Positions 51,732 to 61,054 of a stretch of DNA of 64,000 nucleotides are shown one piece after another. The notes beneath the pieces are model-generated. The model did not search any database. It was not told where the DNA came from and saw only the letters and a list, made by a program, of their open reading frames with translations. The position numbers and the translations under genes were made by a program. The stretch is taken from the NCBI GenBank assembly GCA_023091665.1, contig JALJCQ010000012.1, forward strand, positions 3,720,001 through 3,784,000, read 5' to 3'. Numbering within the stretch: the stretch's first letter is position 1; every line of letters starts with the position of its first letter. Source of the DNA: Pythium myriotylum (lineage: Eukaryota > Oomycota > Peronosporomycetes > Pythiales > Pythiaceae).

Positions 51732-53587
51732 GCGCGCGCGCTCTCTCTCTCTTTTCGTCTCGCGTCTTGGATCACGTGTTCCTTCGCTGCCTGCTGCAGG
51801 CGGGCTTCTGCCGCAGCCTCCTTGGCTGCTGCTTCTGCAGCCAGTTTGGTCTGACGTCGCAATTCGGCCAGCCGCTCTGCCTCCTCCGCTTTGAGACGGG
51901 CCTCCAGCGCCGGTGCTGCTATGTGGCGTAGATTTCCGAGCTGGGTGTCCATGTGCTTTGGAGCCGTAATCGCCGTGAGCCGTGGTAGCCCTGGGCCTGT
52001 CGTGACGACAGTTACTCGCGTATGTCGAGCTAGTGACTCTTTGACGCGGGTGTTCTTGCAGTCAGTGGTCAGGTGACGCACACTGAGGCACTTACTGCAT
52101 GGGGTCCGGGACGAGGCACGCGGGTGATGAACGTCGAACTCAAGATTTTCGCCGTTGAGAGTCACTTGGATGCGTCGAACCTGTTCGAACGCCTTGGGAC
52201 AGGTGATCTGGTTGAAGGAGACCTTCCATAGTGGTCCTGTGCGGTCCTTAACTCCAACCGAGTCTACATATTCGACATGATAGGCGGTGGTTCGCGCCAC
52301 GTTGGCTACAGTTGCTCGCAATTCCGCTTGTCGTAGCGTAGTGGGTCCACGGAGGAAGACATGATAGAGGAGGTCGCGAGCGGCCTCGTCCTTACCGAGT
52401 CTTGGCACCGCGGAGGATAGCGAGTCCGTGGCTTGCAGTTTGACGGTGTTGCGACCGAGTCGAAGGATCCGTCCAGCCCACGCATCTCGCACCTCTCGAC
52501 GCACGAATCGAAAAACTGCTATGCCAGACTTGGCTTCGCACCTAATAGACCAAACATCCAGGCACAGTTGTTCAATCACGGCTTTCGCCATCAGATCGTC
52601 GCCACATGAGAGCAAAAGCAGCTGTATGAGGCTGTGCTTGGCGTTCTTTTCGGAGAGCTTGATACCCGGGGGCAACAGGAGATAGAGAAGCCAGCCGAGA
52701 TGGTCACGAAAGAAGTCTTCCAACACGTCTCTTTCCGCGCTCGTGTGAGTCTCGAGAAGAAACTGGGGAAGTTTTGCAACATCTAAGAGCTTAGCGAGAA
52801 TCTTGTAGAGCACAGTCGATTCCAGCTTTGTCATGGGACGTTGGTCTCCATCATCTCTCAAGTTGGCCGGCTTGGAGACGCACTCCAAGTCCGCTAAAAG
52901 AGCCGGATCAGTGGGGTGGACGATTCCTTCATGGGCGGGGGCAGCTGAGGGTGCAGAGCCGATACCACTAAGGAAGGAGCGGAGCTTGGCTGTCCCACTC
53001 TTGGACCAGACACCATCTTCCGGCGTTGTCTGGGTTCGCGGTGTAGCCTGCTGCTTGGGCGCTCGCGGTGCCGAGTCCTTGGGTTGCTTCGGACGTCGCG
53101 CTCCGACTGGCTTGGGCGGTGCCGGCCTCTTGACCGGCTCTGTCGAGGGTGCTGGCGACGTGCCTGTTGGGGGCATCGTCATCTGCTCGCTCGAGCTCGC
53201 TGCCGCTGCTGCAGCTGCGTCTTGAAGGGCGCTAGAGAAGGGCGCTCTTGGAGCGGCGTGTCTGTCGCCAGCCATTTCTGCGTCGCCATCTTCTTCGAAG
53301 GCCTTCGATGAGGGTGGCTGGGGGGTCGCCGAGACCGCTCCGCTGGCCGTATCCGATGGGCTCAAGGCGTCGGCAGGGAGGGTCGCTGGGTTGGGCGCGG
53401 TCAGGTCGAGTTCCATGCTGGTTGACTCGCTGGCGCTCGAGGGGCTTGACTGGTCACTTTCGTCGGAAGACGAAGGCGTTGGCGGCGTATGCTCAGTCGC
53501 TGATTCCACTGGCGAAGCGAGCGGAGGCGGTCGAGCGCCGTCAGGCGGTGGGCCCGTGTCCACGGGGAGAGGCTTTCGCGTCCCCAT
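51680..53587 (-). CDS. LINE ORF1: gag-like protein with zinc knuckle
   Basis: A 635-residue ORF near the 5' end of the element. The N-terminal 200 residues are disordered, rich in Pro, Ser and Ala. The middle is a globular region (about 230-490). A single zinc knuckle, CSKCLSVRHLTTDC (C-x2-C-x4-H-x4-C), lies at about 496-509. A highly charged Ala/Glu/Arg coiled coil forms the C-terminus. This is the expected layout of a nucleic-acid-binding LINE ORF1 protein that coats the element RNA. The reading frame is intact. Confidence 0.85.
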   Translation of the reverse strand: MGTRKPLPVDTGPPPDGARPPPLASPVESATEHTPPTPSSSDESDQSSPSSASESTSMELDLTAPNPATLPADALSPSDTASGAVSATPQPPSSKAFEEDGDAEMAGDRHAAPRAPFSSALQDAAAAAAASSSEQMTMPPTGTSPAPSTEPVKRPAPPKPVGARRPKQPKDSAPRAPKQQATPRTQTTPEDGVWSKSGTAKLRSFLSGIGSAPSAAPAHEGIVHPTDPALLADLECVSKPANLRDDGDQRPMTKLESTVLYKILAKLLDVAKLPQFLLETHTSAERDVLEDFFRDHLGWLLYLLLPPGIKLSEKNAKHSLIQLLLLSCGDDLMAKAVIEQLCLDVWSIRCEAKSGIAVFRFVRREVRDAWAGRILRLGRNTVKLQATDSLSSAVPRLGKDEAARDLLYHVFLRGPTTLRQAELRATVANVARTTAYHVEYVDSVGVKDRTGPLWKVSFNQITCPKAFEQVRRIQVTLNGENLEFDVHHPRASSRTPCSKCLSVRHLTTDCKNTRVKESLARHTRVTVVTTGPGLPRLTAITAPKHMDTQLGNLRHIAAPALEARLKAEEAERLAELRRQTKLAAEAAAKEAAAEARLQQAAKEHVIQDARRKERESARAWPASESQPSFATSTSA

Positions 53588-53693
53588 GAGGGCAGTCGTC
53601 TACGCTGGGGTGAGCGTCCGAACGGGTTGGCGCAGACGTTGGCTGGGTCGCTGGTGGATGGGCACTTGCTCTCCAGCTGGCAAATTCGGAACT

Positions 53694-53710
53694 CCCGGCA
53701 CATTGAGTAC
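53694..53710. repeat. Target-site duplication, right copy
   Basis: Identical to 44322-44338; marks the 5' end of the inserted LINE. Confidence 0.93.
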
Positions 53711-54052
53711 ATCAACCCGAAGCTGCGAGGGATGTTTCTCCAGTACACCAACATCACGACCTTCTGGTCGTGGATCGACACCTACGCTCACTACGTAACC
53801 TACTTCCCCGTAAGATTATTTAACGCCTTTGGCACGCCATACTGCCGTGAACTACTCGAGATACACAATGGCACGCGAAAAGCCTTGTCGGTCGCGCCTG
53901 AACCTGACCACAGCATCTTGATGGACGTGTCGACGCCGGAAAAGCTGGCATTCGCCATGCGATCGGTTGAGTGCACGGAGCTGGGACCGCCGGCATACTT
54001 CCCGCTACCGGTAGAGGACGCCAAACACGGCTGGAAGCCGGCTCATGGGTGA
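53711..54052 (+). pseudogene. LRR-like membrane protein gene, 3' part
   Basis: This continues the gene begun at 42349. The last residues before the insertion (RHIEY) are encoded in both target-site copies, and the frame here follows on with INPKLRGMFLQYTNIT and about 113 residues to the stop at 54050-54052, including YCRELLEIHNGTRKAL and a C-terminal Pro-rich tail. The open frame starting at 53627 is partly LINE sequence. Without the insertion the two parts would be in one frame. Confidence 0.8.
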
Positions 54053-54387
54053 TTGACGCTGTACTCTTGGATTGGGTGTCAAAGAATTCTGAAAGTTGCG
54101 AAACCATGTTCGAAAAATCACGTTACCGTCAACGGATTTTCACGTTGAGACATCTGCGAAGGCGAATTCAGAAGGCAACAGGCTTGGCTCTCACCGACAT
54201 ACAAACATACCCCTGCTCGGCGAAATCTTCAAACAAAGGCTTGTTAATAGTATTCGAAACAAAGAAGCGATGATGGGAGCTGGATGGTACAATTCGCCGT
54301 CGGATGACTATCCGACGACGGTTCCAGGTTCCACGATGATGTCATTCTCCAAACGCGACCATTCTCCAAATACCCGCGATCTTCGCA
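54053..54387. other. Intergenic region with promoter of a CobW gene
   Basis: No gene. Contains the Inr-like element at 54342-54356. Confidence 0.5.
54342..54356 (+). promoter_or_regulatory. Inr-like core promoter
   Basis: GTCATTCTCCAAACG lies 32 bases before the ATG at 54388 and fits the oomycete Inr. A second, partial copy (CCATTCTCCAAATA) begins 18 bases further on. Confidence 0.6.
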
Positions 54388-55575
54388 ATGGCCGGACCGA
54401 CAAAGCCCTCAAAGATCATCCCCGTGACGATCCTCACCGGATTCCTCGGCAGCGGCAAGACGACACTGCTCAACCACATTTTGACCGAGCAGCATGGCAT
54501 GAAGTTTGCGATTATCGAGAACGAGTTTGGTGAAGTGGGCGTGGATGATGCTCTCATCCGCCAGCGCAAGTATGACGCCGAGGAGGAGATCGTTGAGATG
54601 AACAACGGCTGCATCTGCTGCACTGTGCGAGGCGACCTCATCCGCATCATTCAAGAGATCCTCAAGAAAGACCGCCATCTAGACGGTATCATCATCGAGA
54701 CGACGGGACTCGCAGACCCGGCGCCAGTGGCTCAGACCTTCTTCGTCGACGAGACAGTCGCTCAACGTTGCAAGCTTGACGGGATCATCACGGTCGTGGA
54801 TGCGAAGCACATCCTGCAGCATCTGCTTGAGGTCAAACCCGAGGGAGTCGAGAACGAGAGCGTTGAGCAGGTTGCCTTTGCAGACCGCCTCTTGTTGAAC
54901 AAAACCGACTTGGTGAGCTCCTTAGAACTCGCAAACGTCAAGAAAGAGATCCGCAAGATCAACTCCTCGGTTGACATTGTCGAGTGCCAGCACTGCAAAG
55001 TTGACCCCAAGCTGTTGCTCAACATTCAGAGCTTTGATCTACAAAAGATTCTCGTCAAGGAGCCGGACTTCCTCGAGGATGCAGACCACCAGCATGAACA
55101 GTCTGTCACGTCTGTCGGTTTCAAGCTCACGAAGCCGCTCAATCTCGGCCACCTCCAGGACTGGATCCAGGAGCTGCTCATGACCTGGGGCAACGACTTG
55201 CTACGCTACAAAGGCGTGATCAACGTCATGGGCGTCGACGAAAAGTACGTCTTTCAAGGTGTCCACATGCTATTCGACGGCAGCTTCACGGGGCCCTGGG
55301 GGAACGAGCCGCGCGAATCGCGATTCGTGTTCATCGGGAAGGACCTCGACCGCGACGAGCTCACCGAAGGCTTCGAGGCCTGTATCGCCGGCGATCTTCG
55401 CTTCGATGTTGGCGACCGTGTCGAAGCTCGCGTGCGTGAAGGTTACAAACGAGGGACTATCGTGAAGACATGGGACGAGGGCCACCCATACCGTATCCGC
55501 TTGGATGGGCCGACACCCATCGAAGTCTGGGGATCCGTGGATGACGACATGCTCGTTAGGGCGATCACAGCGTGA
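54388..55575 (+). CDS. CobW/ZNG1-family GTPase with C-terminal SH3-like extension
   Basis: A 395-residue G3E GTPase. Residues 1-15 lead into the P-loop GFLGSGKTT (about 18-26). ENEFGEVGVDD is switch I, and the metal-site motif CICC follows at about 75. ETTGLADP is switch II, and NKTD gives guanine specificity. The CobW C-terminal domain is present (LLRYKGVINVMG, VFQGVHMLFD, RFVFIGKDLD). Eukaryotic relatives (ZNG1/CBWD) are zinc metallochaperones that load methionine aminopeptidase. The last 65 residues (VGDRVEARVREGYKRGTIV... to VWGSVDDDMLV) form an extra beta-rich module of SH3/tudor type, not part of the basic family. It lies head-to-tail with a second CobW gene. Confidence 0.9.
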   Translation: MAGPTKPSKIIPVTILTGFLGSGKTTLLNHILTEQHGMKFAIIENEFGEVGVDDALIRQRKYDAEEEIVEMNNGCICCTVRGDLIRIIQEILKKDRHLDGIIIETTGLADPAPVAQTFFVDETVAQRCKLDGIITVVDAKHILQHLLEVKPEGVENESVEQVAFADRLLLNKTDLVSSLELANVKKEIRKINSSVDIVECQHCKVDPKLLLNIQSFDLQKILVKEPDFLEDADHQHEQSVTSVGFKLTKPLNLGHLQDWIQELLMTWGNDLLRYKGVINVMGVDEKYVFQGVHMLFDGSFTGPWGNEPRESRFVFIGKDLDRDELTEGFEACIAGDLRFDVGDRVEARVREGYKRGTIVKTWDEGHPYRIRLDGPTPIEVWGSVDDDMLVRAITA

Positions 55576-56098
55576 GCGTGCCCACTACCGGGTGTTCTTT
55601 AAACGATGCATGGCGAGTGCTTTGCTTTCATGTTGACTTGTCCGACGGCGAGTCAGGTCAAGTTGGACTTGCATGCTCTGTTTATGTGCAAGTCGCCGTC
55701 GGAAAACTGCAAAGTCTCGCAATAAGATACTTCATGCGCATCTATTCTAAAAGGTTATTGTATGAAGAGGTTGTTAACATTTATTTTATGGTCTAGTTAT
55801 AATCACATTGTACAGGTTATTTGATTTAATGAGGTGCGAAAAAAGTCAATGAGACCAGCCATTATGGCGTTGAGCCGACTTCAACAATTTCGAATACGAG
55901 CTTCTCCGACGGCGATCTGCTCGGCATCCTCGACCTTGAAGTTGTTTTGGTGGTCCAGAGCCCATCGCCAGCACTTCTCCGATGGCGGATTTGGATCGCG
56001 AGCTCTCGTTCTCGAGCAGTGGGGATCGAGTGGCTCTGAGGAGCCCGACACTTCGGTCTTGGACTTTGCACTCATCGGCCACATTCCAACTCACTACG
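55576..56098. other. Intergenic between two CobW genes
   Basis: About 520 bases without a gene; AT-rich near 55730-55840. An open frame joins the downstream gene from 55982 but its composition and context indicate leader sequence. Confidence 0.45.
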
Positions 56099-57739
56099 AT
56101 GGCCCCGAACGTCACGATCAGCCCCGCGAAGACGCCTACGGGCTCGCGCGCCAAGAACAAGAAGCTCATCCCCGTGACGCTGCTCTCGGGCTTTCTGGGC
56201 AGCGGCAAGACGACCATGCTGCAGCACATTCTCCAGAACAAGTCGCACAAGATGCGTGTGGCCGTGATTGTGAATGACATGGGTGAGCTCAACATCGATG
56301 CTGACCTTGTGGCCAAGTCTGGCGTGCTCAAGCGCGAGGAGCAGCTCGTGCGGCTTGAGAACGGCTGCATCTGCTGCACGCTACGCGTCGACCTGCTCGA
56401 AGAGATCGCCAAGATTGCAAAGGGTGGCGAGGTCGACTACATTGTCATCGAAAGCTCGGGCATCAGTGAGCCGATGCAAGTGGCTGAGACGTTCGCGTTC
56501 GAGTTGCCTGAGGACGCGGAGGCCGTCGTGGAGGAGAACGCTGAGCGTGATGCGAAGAAGCCTAAGCACCAGCATGATCCTGCCAAAGACAAGAAATCGA
56601 AGGGCCTTCCTTCAATGCAGGCCGAAGAACTGTTCGCGGTTGGTAGTGACGGCAAGCAGCTACCTCTACTCAAAGATATCGCGGAGCTTGACACTTGCGT
56701 GACGGTCGTGGACGCAGCCAACTTCTTCCAGGTCTTCGAGGATCACCGCATGCTCGTACAGATCGAAGAGCACAAGAACGAGCTGCCGGAGATGGACACT
56801 CGCACACTTACGGATTTGCTCGTAGACCAGATCGAGTTTGCCGATGTGATCGTGCTGAACAAGACGGATCTTGTCCCGAAGCGTGAGATCAAGCAGATCG
56901 AGAACGTCATCCGCAAGTTCAACTCTTACGCCAAGATCCTGACGAGTGTCAAGGGCAAAGTGGATCCGAAGCAGCTGCTCGGAACCAAACTCTTTAGCTT
57001 CGAGCGTGCCCAGGCACGAGAGGGCTGGCTTGAGTCTCTGACTGTGCCTCACACACCTGAAACCGAGGAGTACGGCATCGGCTCGTTCTTGTACTCGGCT
57101 CGTCGACCCTTCCACCCGCTTCGTCTTGGTGAGCTGATCCAGGCTGAATTCGTGATCGTCGAGAGTCCAGATTTGCCGCCACCACCGATGGACGAAGAGC
57201 ACGCCGACGAAGAAGAAGAGGACGAAGAAGGAGAACACAACCACAACCACGACGAAGAAGAGGACGAGGACATGGTCGAGGCTCCGCAACCACTTGACGA
57301 GGAGACGCTCCAAGAACGGTTGCGTAATAAGCAGAAGGGACTATTCAAGAACTTGCTGAGAAGCAAAGGCGTCTTCTGGCTGGGCACACGACCCAAGAAC
57401 TACGGCACATGGTCACAGGCAGGTCTCTACTGTACGCTGTCAAACGGCGGTATGTGGATCTGCGAGCTTCCCGAGAAACGTCGCACGCGGGATATGAAGG
57501 CGTTACCCAACTACGAGAAGCTCATGGCGCTCGAGTTCGGCGACCGTGGCCAGGAGATCGTCTTCATTGGCCGATTTGATAAGAAAAAGAACGAGATTGC
57601 CAAGATCCGAGCGGCACTCGATAAGTGTCTGCTCACTGACAACGAGCTGGATCAGTACAAGAACGAAGAAGGCCTAGAAGAGTGGGAGGACCCGTTCGAG
57701 CCGTGGAGCTACTATGACTTTGAGGACGATGACGAGTGA
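56099..57739 (+). CDS. CobW-family GTPase, long acidic/His-rich variant
   Basis: A 546-residue G3E GTPase. I start at the ATG at 56099 (MAPNVTISPAKTPTGS); the frame is open another 39 codons upstream. P-loop GFLGSGKTT at about 32-40, VIVNDMGELNIDADL, CICC at about 91, ESSGISEP switch II and NKTD at about 252 are all present. Two insertions distinguish it from its neighbour: a Lys/His-rich loop after switch II (KKPKHQHDPAKDKK) and an acidic region with a HNHNH cluster (about 360-395), a likely metal-binding loop. The C-terminal CobW domain follows (KGVFWLGTRPKNYGTWSQAG). It resembles the zinc-responsive COG0523 branch; the metal is not decided by sequence. Confidence 0.9.
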   Translation: MAPNVTISPAKTPTGSRAKNKKLIPVTLLSGFLGSGKTTMLQHILQNKSHKMRVAVIVNDMGELNIDADLVAKSGVLKREEQLVRLENGCICCTLRVDLLEEIAKIAKGGEVDYIVIESSGISEPMQVAETFAFELPEDAEAVVEENAERDAKKPKHQHDPAKDKKSKGLPSMQAEELFAVGSDGKQLPLLKDIAELDTCVTVVDAANFFQVFEDHRMLVQIEEHKNELPEMDTRTLTDLLVDQIEFADVIVLNKTDLVPKREIKQIENVIRKFNSYAKILTSVKGKVDPKQLLGTKLFSFERAQAREGWLESLTVPHTPETEEYGIGSFLYSARRPFHPLRLGELIQAEFVIVESPDLPPPPMDEEHADEEEEDEEGEHNHNHDEEEDEDMVEAPQPLDEETLQERLRNKQKGLFKNLLRSKGVFWLGTRPKNYGTWSQAGLYCTLSNGGMWICELPEKRRTRDMKALPNYEKLMALEFGDRGQEIVFIGRFDKKKNEIAKIRAALDKCLLTDNELDQYKNEEGLEEWEDPFEPWSYYDFEDDDE

Positions 57740-58096
57740 TCGTTGATGTCCATAGGAGGTCAATGTTGTTCGTCTGTAGGCTAACTTTGAGAATAGCTGT
57801 CCGCTTCAGATAGGGATATCACTGCTGGAGGCTGGAGCCAAAGAGTCGTGCGTGGGAGAATGCTGAAGCGTGGATTCGACTTGGTGACTAGCTCTGATAG
57901 GTGATCATCGTGTATTCGGAGAATCCTTAAGAAAACTGCCCTCAAGAAAATTGCTCTATTCTAAGACGTTGATGCGTGATGCAAGTGGCCACTCCTCCAT
58001 GTCCTTGAGCTCTTGTGCGAGCTAGTAAGCATAGCTATAGCTGTTCACATAGATGCAACATACTAGACTACTGAACTGGACCGTTGGCTTTGTGAC
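57740..58096. other. Intergenic between converging genes
   Basis: About 360 bases between two convergent stop codons; nothing recognised. Confidence 0.5.
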
Positions 58097-58912
58097 TCAA
58101 GCTCGGGGAGCGACAACATATTTGTTTCTGCTTCGCGTTCGTCCAGAAGTCGTCCCAGAGCGAGGCTGTGTCACGGCAGTGGCGTGGGTGGTCGTATTGC
58201 TTTGAATGGATGAGTCTCGTAGCTTTGTTCGCGCAGTGATCCACAGACAACCCGTGAGCGTGATACGGTTCCGCAGCGCCTGCACATTTTCCCACGACAG
58301 TCCCGTTCGATACTCGAGAATGTCGAACGGCGCTTCATGCGTTGCGAAGAGTAGATACCACGTGACCTCGAGCTTGCGATTGGCCACAATGTCGCGCCAG
58401 CCCCGCGACACCAAGATGTAGTAGTATCGGAAGATGAATATGAACGCGAGAGTGATATTCTCGCAGGCATTTGGGATATCTTCTTGGAGGTTTTGTGTGA
58501 GGAAATTGCGTTTGAAGACCACGGTCAGCGATAGCAGGACCATCGCGAAGTCTGCGACGATCAACGCCTCGGCGACATACGTGAGGTAGAGCACGGTTCG
58601 AAACTTGATCTTCTTGTTGAGATCACGGCCAATGATGGTGATCTGCAGTAGAAACGTGAGGACACAGCGCGACTCAGAGACATCGTTAAGGTGGCCTATC
58701 GTGTCGTCGTCGGGGTCTGCGAACGGCACGAGACACACGACACCGAGCACACCGACACCAAACAGCATACGCACACGCAACTCGCGCCGCCGGCCCCAGT
58801 AGAATGTGAGCAGGTACAGCAGCAGCGTGTAGTTGACGAGCAAGATCAGTGGCATGAAGAGCTGCCGGGAGATTCGATCCATTTGGGCGGTGGTGAAGAT
58901 CGGACGACCCAT
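58097..58912 (-). CDS. Multi-TM membrane protein, unknown function
   Basis: A 271-residue protein. Hydrophobic segments: LFMPLILLVNYTLLLYLLTFYW, MLFGVGVLGVVCLVPF, CVLTFLLQITIIG, VAEALIVADFAMVLLSLTVVF and LAFIFIFRYYYIL, so about five membrane spans, with a cytoplasmic-type basic C-terminal tail. The start at 58912 (MGRPIFTTAQMDR) is the first ATG and leads directly into the first span. The C-terminal 45 residues (Thr/Ser/Arg-rich) are unlike the rest. It resembles oomycete-conserved membrane proteins of unknown role; a receptor-like function cannot be shown. Confidence 0.65.
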   Translation of the reverse strand: MGRPIFTTAQMDRISRQLFMPLILLVNYTLLLYLLTFYWGRRRELRVRMLFGVGVLGVVCLVPFADPDDDTIGHLNDVSESRCVLTFLLQITIIGRDLNKKIKFRTVLYLTYVAEALIVADFAMVLLSLTVVFKRNFLTQNLQEDIPNACENITLAFIFIFRYYYILVSRGWRDIVANRKLEVTWYLLFATHEAPFDILEYRTGLSWENVQALRNRITLTGCLWITARTKLRDSSIQSNTTTHATAVTQPRSGTTSGRTRSRNKYVVAPRA

Positions 58913-59292
58913 CTTGTGATTGTCGGGTTAACCGAGAATGTCGAAGTCAACGTGGGTGGAACGACGATGGGTTTATTTAGAATTTGACCATGGAAGCCCA
59001 GAGTCTCAGCTTTGCTAGCGTCCTCGCATCTCTATTTCTAGCTCACCAGACAACGCTGACCAGACAGAAGTCAATGGCCTTCATCACTGTGTGTTGTCTG
59101 AGACGTGTGAGACTTTTTAATGTTGTATCCGAGTTGCCTCAATGGCGATACTGAGATCTTCCGGCAACAACGCACGCAGTCAAGGTCTTACTTAGTCAGG
59201 CTAGTCAAACTGGAAGTGACGAAACGAAGTAAACACTCTCCATGTTTGTCAAGAAAGCTTCAAACGAAAGCGAGACACTACCACACAATAGC
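58913..59292. other. Intergenic region
   Basis: Promoter side of the 58912 gene and 3' side of the transporter gene. No gene seen. Confidence 0.5.
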
Positions 59293-61002
59293 TTACTTGC
59301 CAGACTTCTTGCAGCCGCGACCACCAGCGATACGGAGACATTTGGTCGACGGGAAGATGGAGAGGACGTTGGTCATGATCGACCAGCAGAGCGCGAAGAA
59401 CACGTAGGCGATCGTGATCGCGCCCAAGGCCTTGCTCTTACCTCCAGTGCGACGCAGTTCCTGGGTCTGCGCCTTCTGCGCTGGCAGCCATGGGAGGAAT
59501 GCGAGTGAGAGAAGCTTGGCCGCGTAGCTGATCCAGATTGTGTACGTGACCTCCCAACGCACGTGGTTCGAGTCGGTCTGCACGTCGACGTTGGTCACGT
59601 CGAAGGCCGAGTTGATGTTCTTGAAGATGGTACTTGCGAACGGGGACGACAAGTTGGAGACCGTGGTAACAAGACCGTAGACGGCACCTTCATTGCCCAT
59701 GCCGGCAAGCTCGACGACGACGTATGTGCCAATGATGAAGTTGACACCCTGAGGCACGGTCTCGACGATTGGTACACCGAGCCAGAACCATTGGTTTCGG
59801 ACGACGTCCCACACACTGAGCATCGTGACTACGGAATCCAAAGCGACGATCGAAACCATGGTGACGATCGACATGTAGCGCCAGTTCCAGTGGAGACCGA
59901 ACTTGCCCGTGAGCACGAGCGTCAATGCAAAGATGCCGTTGCCGATGATGCTCTGGAGCTTGTCGTTCAGGTTCGTGACCTTGATCCAGTACGCAGTGAC
60001 AGGATCTGAGGCAACCCACACAGCGTTGTCGAGCACTCCAGAAAAGAACTTGTACGCGATGACCTGGTACATGGCACGCGTCTGCAGCAGCTCCCAGAAC
60101 TCAATGATGTACGTCTTGAATGGCACGCCCGGGTGCTTCTCCTCGCCGATGTAGAACCACGTGATGGGGATGATCGGGATCAAGAAGAGTGCGAGGATGA
60201 GCATGAACTGTGGGAACGTGAGCGTGAAATCATAGTCACCTCCGTACTCACGGCCGTTGAAAAAGAAGCCCGAGATGACCTGCGACACAATGACGAAGAT
60301 CGTGCGCACCGTGTAGATGGCCGTCTGCGTGCGACCGCGAATGGCTTCGGGCTCGCGCTGGGCGAACTCACACACCACAGCGTCGGCCGCGACGTCAGCA
60401 CAGAGGTATCCAATGGCCGTGAGCATCATGAGGATGATGAAGATTCCTCCTTTGTCGCGCGAGTCTTCGTTGAACGAGGCGATATCAGCAGCGGTGAGCT
60501 CAGATGGTTTCATAGTGGCGTACTTGCGGTCCGGGTAGTAGGGCGGTCCAGTCTTCATGCAAGCCATGGTGAGCAGCATCGCAAACGACACACCCCATCC
60601 GATCACCATGTACGGACGACGGCGGTAGCCGAAGATGGGGAAGCAGTCCGAGATGATGCCATAGACAACCTTGAATGACCACGGGAGGTTGACGAGCACA
60701 CGAGCTGACGTAGTCTGAGTACCCTCCATGTTGAGGTATTGCGTAAGGAATGGGTAGATCGTGCCAGGGAGCGTGCCGTAGACAAGACCGACAGCGGCGT
60801 ACTGGGCAAGAAGACCGAAGCATTCCTTGCCGAAGAGGTCTGGGGCACCACCGAGACGCAGGGCACCACCTTCGATGTCGTCGCCGACCCCGGGGGTCTT
60901 GGCCTGGATGTAGTCGTCACCTTCCTTGCCACGAGCGGACGAGATGTACGAGACACGCTCGACAATGTCAAGCTTGGACTGTTGTGGGTTGAACGTCGCC
61001 AT
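59293..61002 (-). CDS. BT1/folate-biopterin-family transporter
   Basis: A 569-residue membrane protein. I start at the ATG ending at 61002 (MATFNPQQSKLDIVERV); the frame extends 79 codons upstream but an Inr-like element lies between. There are about 12 membrane segments. Family landmarks include FGLLAQYAAVGLVYGTLPGT, the YGIISDCFPIFGYRRRPYM loop after the first helices, and LCADVAADAVVCEFAQREPE. BT1 (FBT) proteins belong to the major facilitator superfamily and move folates or pterins in trypanosomatids and plants; oomycetes have many paralogues with unknown substrates. The C-terminus is basic (RIAGGRGCKKSGK). Confidence 0.88.
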   Translation of the reverse strand: MATFNPQQSKLDIVERVSYISSARGKEGDDYIQAKTPGVGDDIEGGALRLGGAPDLFGKECFGLLAQYAAVGLVYGTLPGTIYPFLTQYLNMEGTQTTSARVLVNLPWSFKVVYGIISDCFPIFGYRRRPYMVIGWGVSFAMLLTMACMKTGPPYYPDRKYATMKPSELTAADIASFNEDSRDKGGIFIILMMLTAIGYLCADVAADAVVCEFAQREPEAIRGRTQTAIYTVRTIFVIVSQVISGFFFNGREYGGDYDFTLTFPQFMLILALFLIPIIPITWFYIGEEKHPGVPFKTYIIEFWELLQTRAMYQVIAYKFFSGVLDNAVWVASDPVTAYWIKVTNLNDKLQSIIGNGIFALTLVLTGKFGLHWNWRYMSIVTMVSIVALDSVVTMLSVWDVVRNQWFWLGVPIVETVPQGVNFIIGTYVVVELAGMGNEGAVYGLVTTVSNLSSPFASTIFKNINSAFDVTNVDVQTDSNHVRWEVTYTIWISYAAKLLSLAFLPWLPAQKAQTQELRRTGGKSKALGAITIAYVFFALCWSIMTNVLSIFPSTKCLRIAGGRGCKKSGK

Positions 61003-61038
61003 GGGAACTTGAGAGCTGGACTTGGTTGGTGCGAGGCC

Positions 61039-61054
61039 AATTCGAAAGTGAGAA
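61039..61054 (-). promoter_or_regulatory. Inr-like core promoter
   Basis: TTCTCACTTTCGAATT on the coding strand, 37-52 bases before the ATG at 61002, is a good match to the oomycete Inr/FPR pattern and places transcription start downstream of the extended frame. Confidence 0.6.

Larger units (their letters stand above)
44339..53693 (-). mobile_element. L1-like non-LTR retrotransposon, 9,355 bp, near full length
   Basis: Bounded by the 17-bp duplication. It reads on the minus strand: a short 5' leader (about 106 bases), three overlapping ORFs, an 81-base 3' leader and a terminal ATC-type microsatellite (GATGATGATGATGATG on the plus strand at 44339 onwards) in place of poly(A). Endonuclease, reverse transcriptase, zinc-finger and RNase H regions identify an L1-like LINE. 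The exact target-site duplication points to a fairly recent insertion, although ORF2 is frameshifted. Confidence 0.93.

Noticed and set aside
44339..53693. LTR retrotransposon
   Set aside because: No terminal direct repeats, integrase or aspartic protease; endonuclease of APE type, RT order and microsatellite tail are those of a non-LTR element.
54388..57739. Bacterial-type transferred operon for the two CobW genes
   Set aside because: They are separated by over 500 bases, have eukaryotic-type promoter context and eukaryote-type accessory regions; CobW genes are normal in oomycetes.
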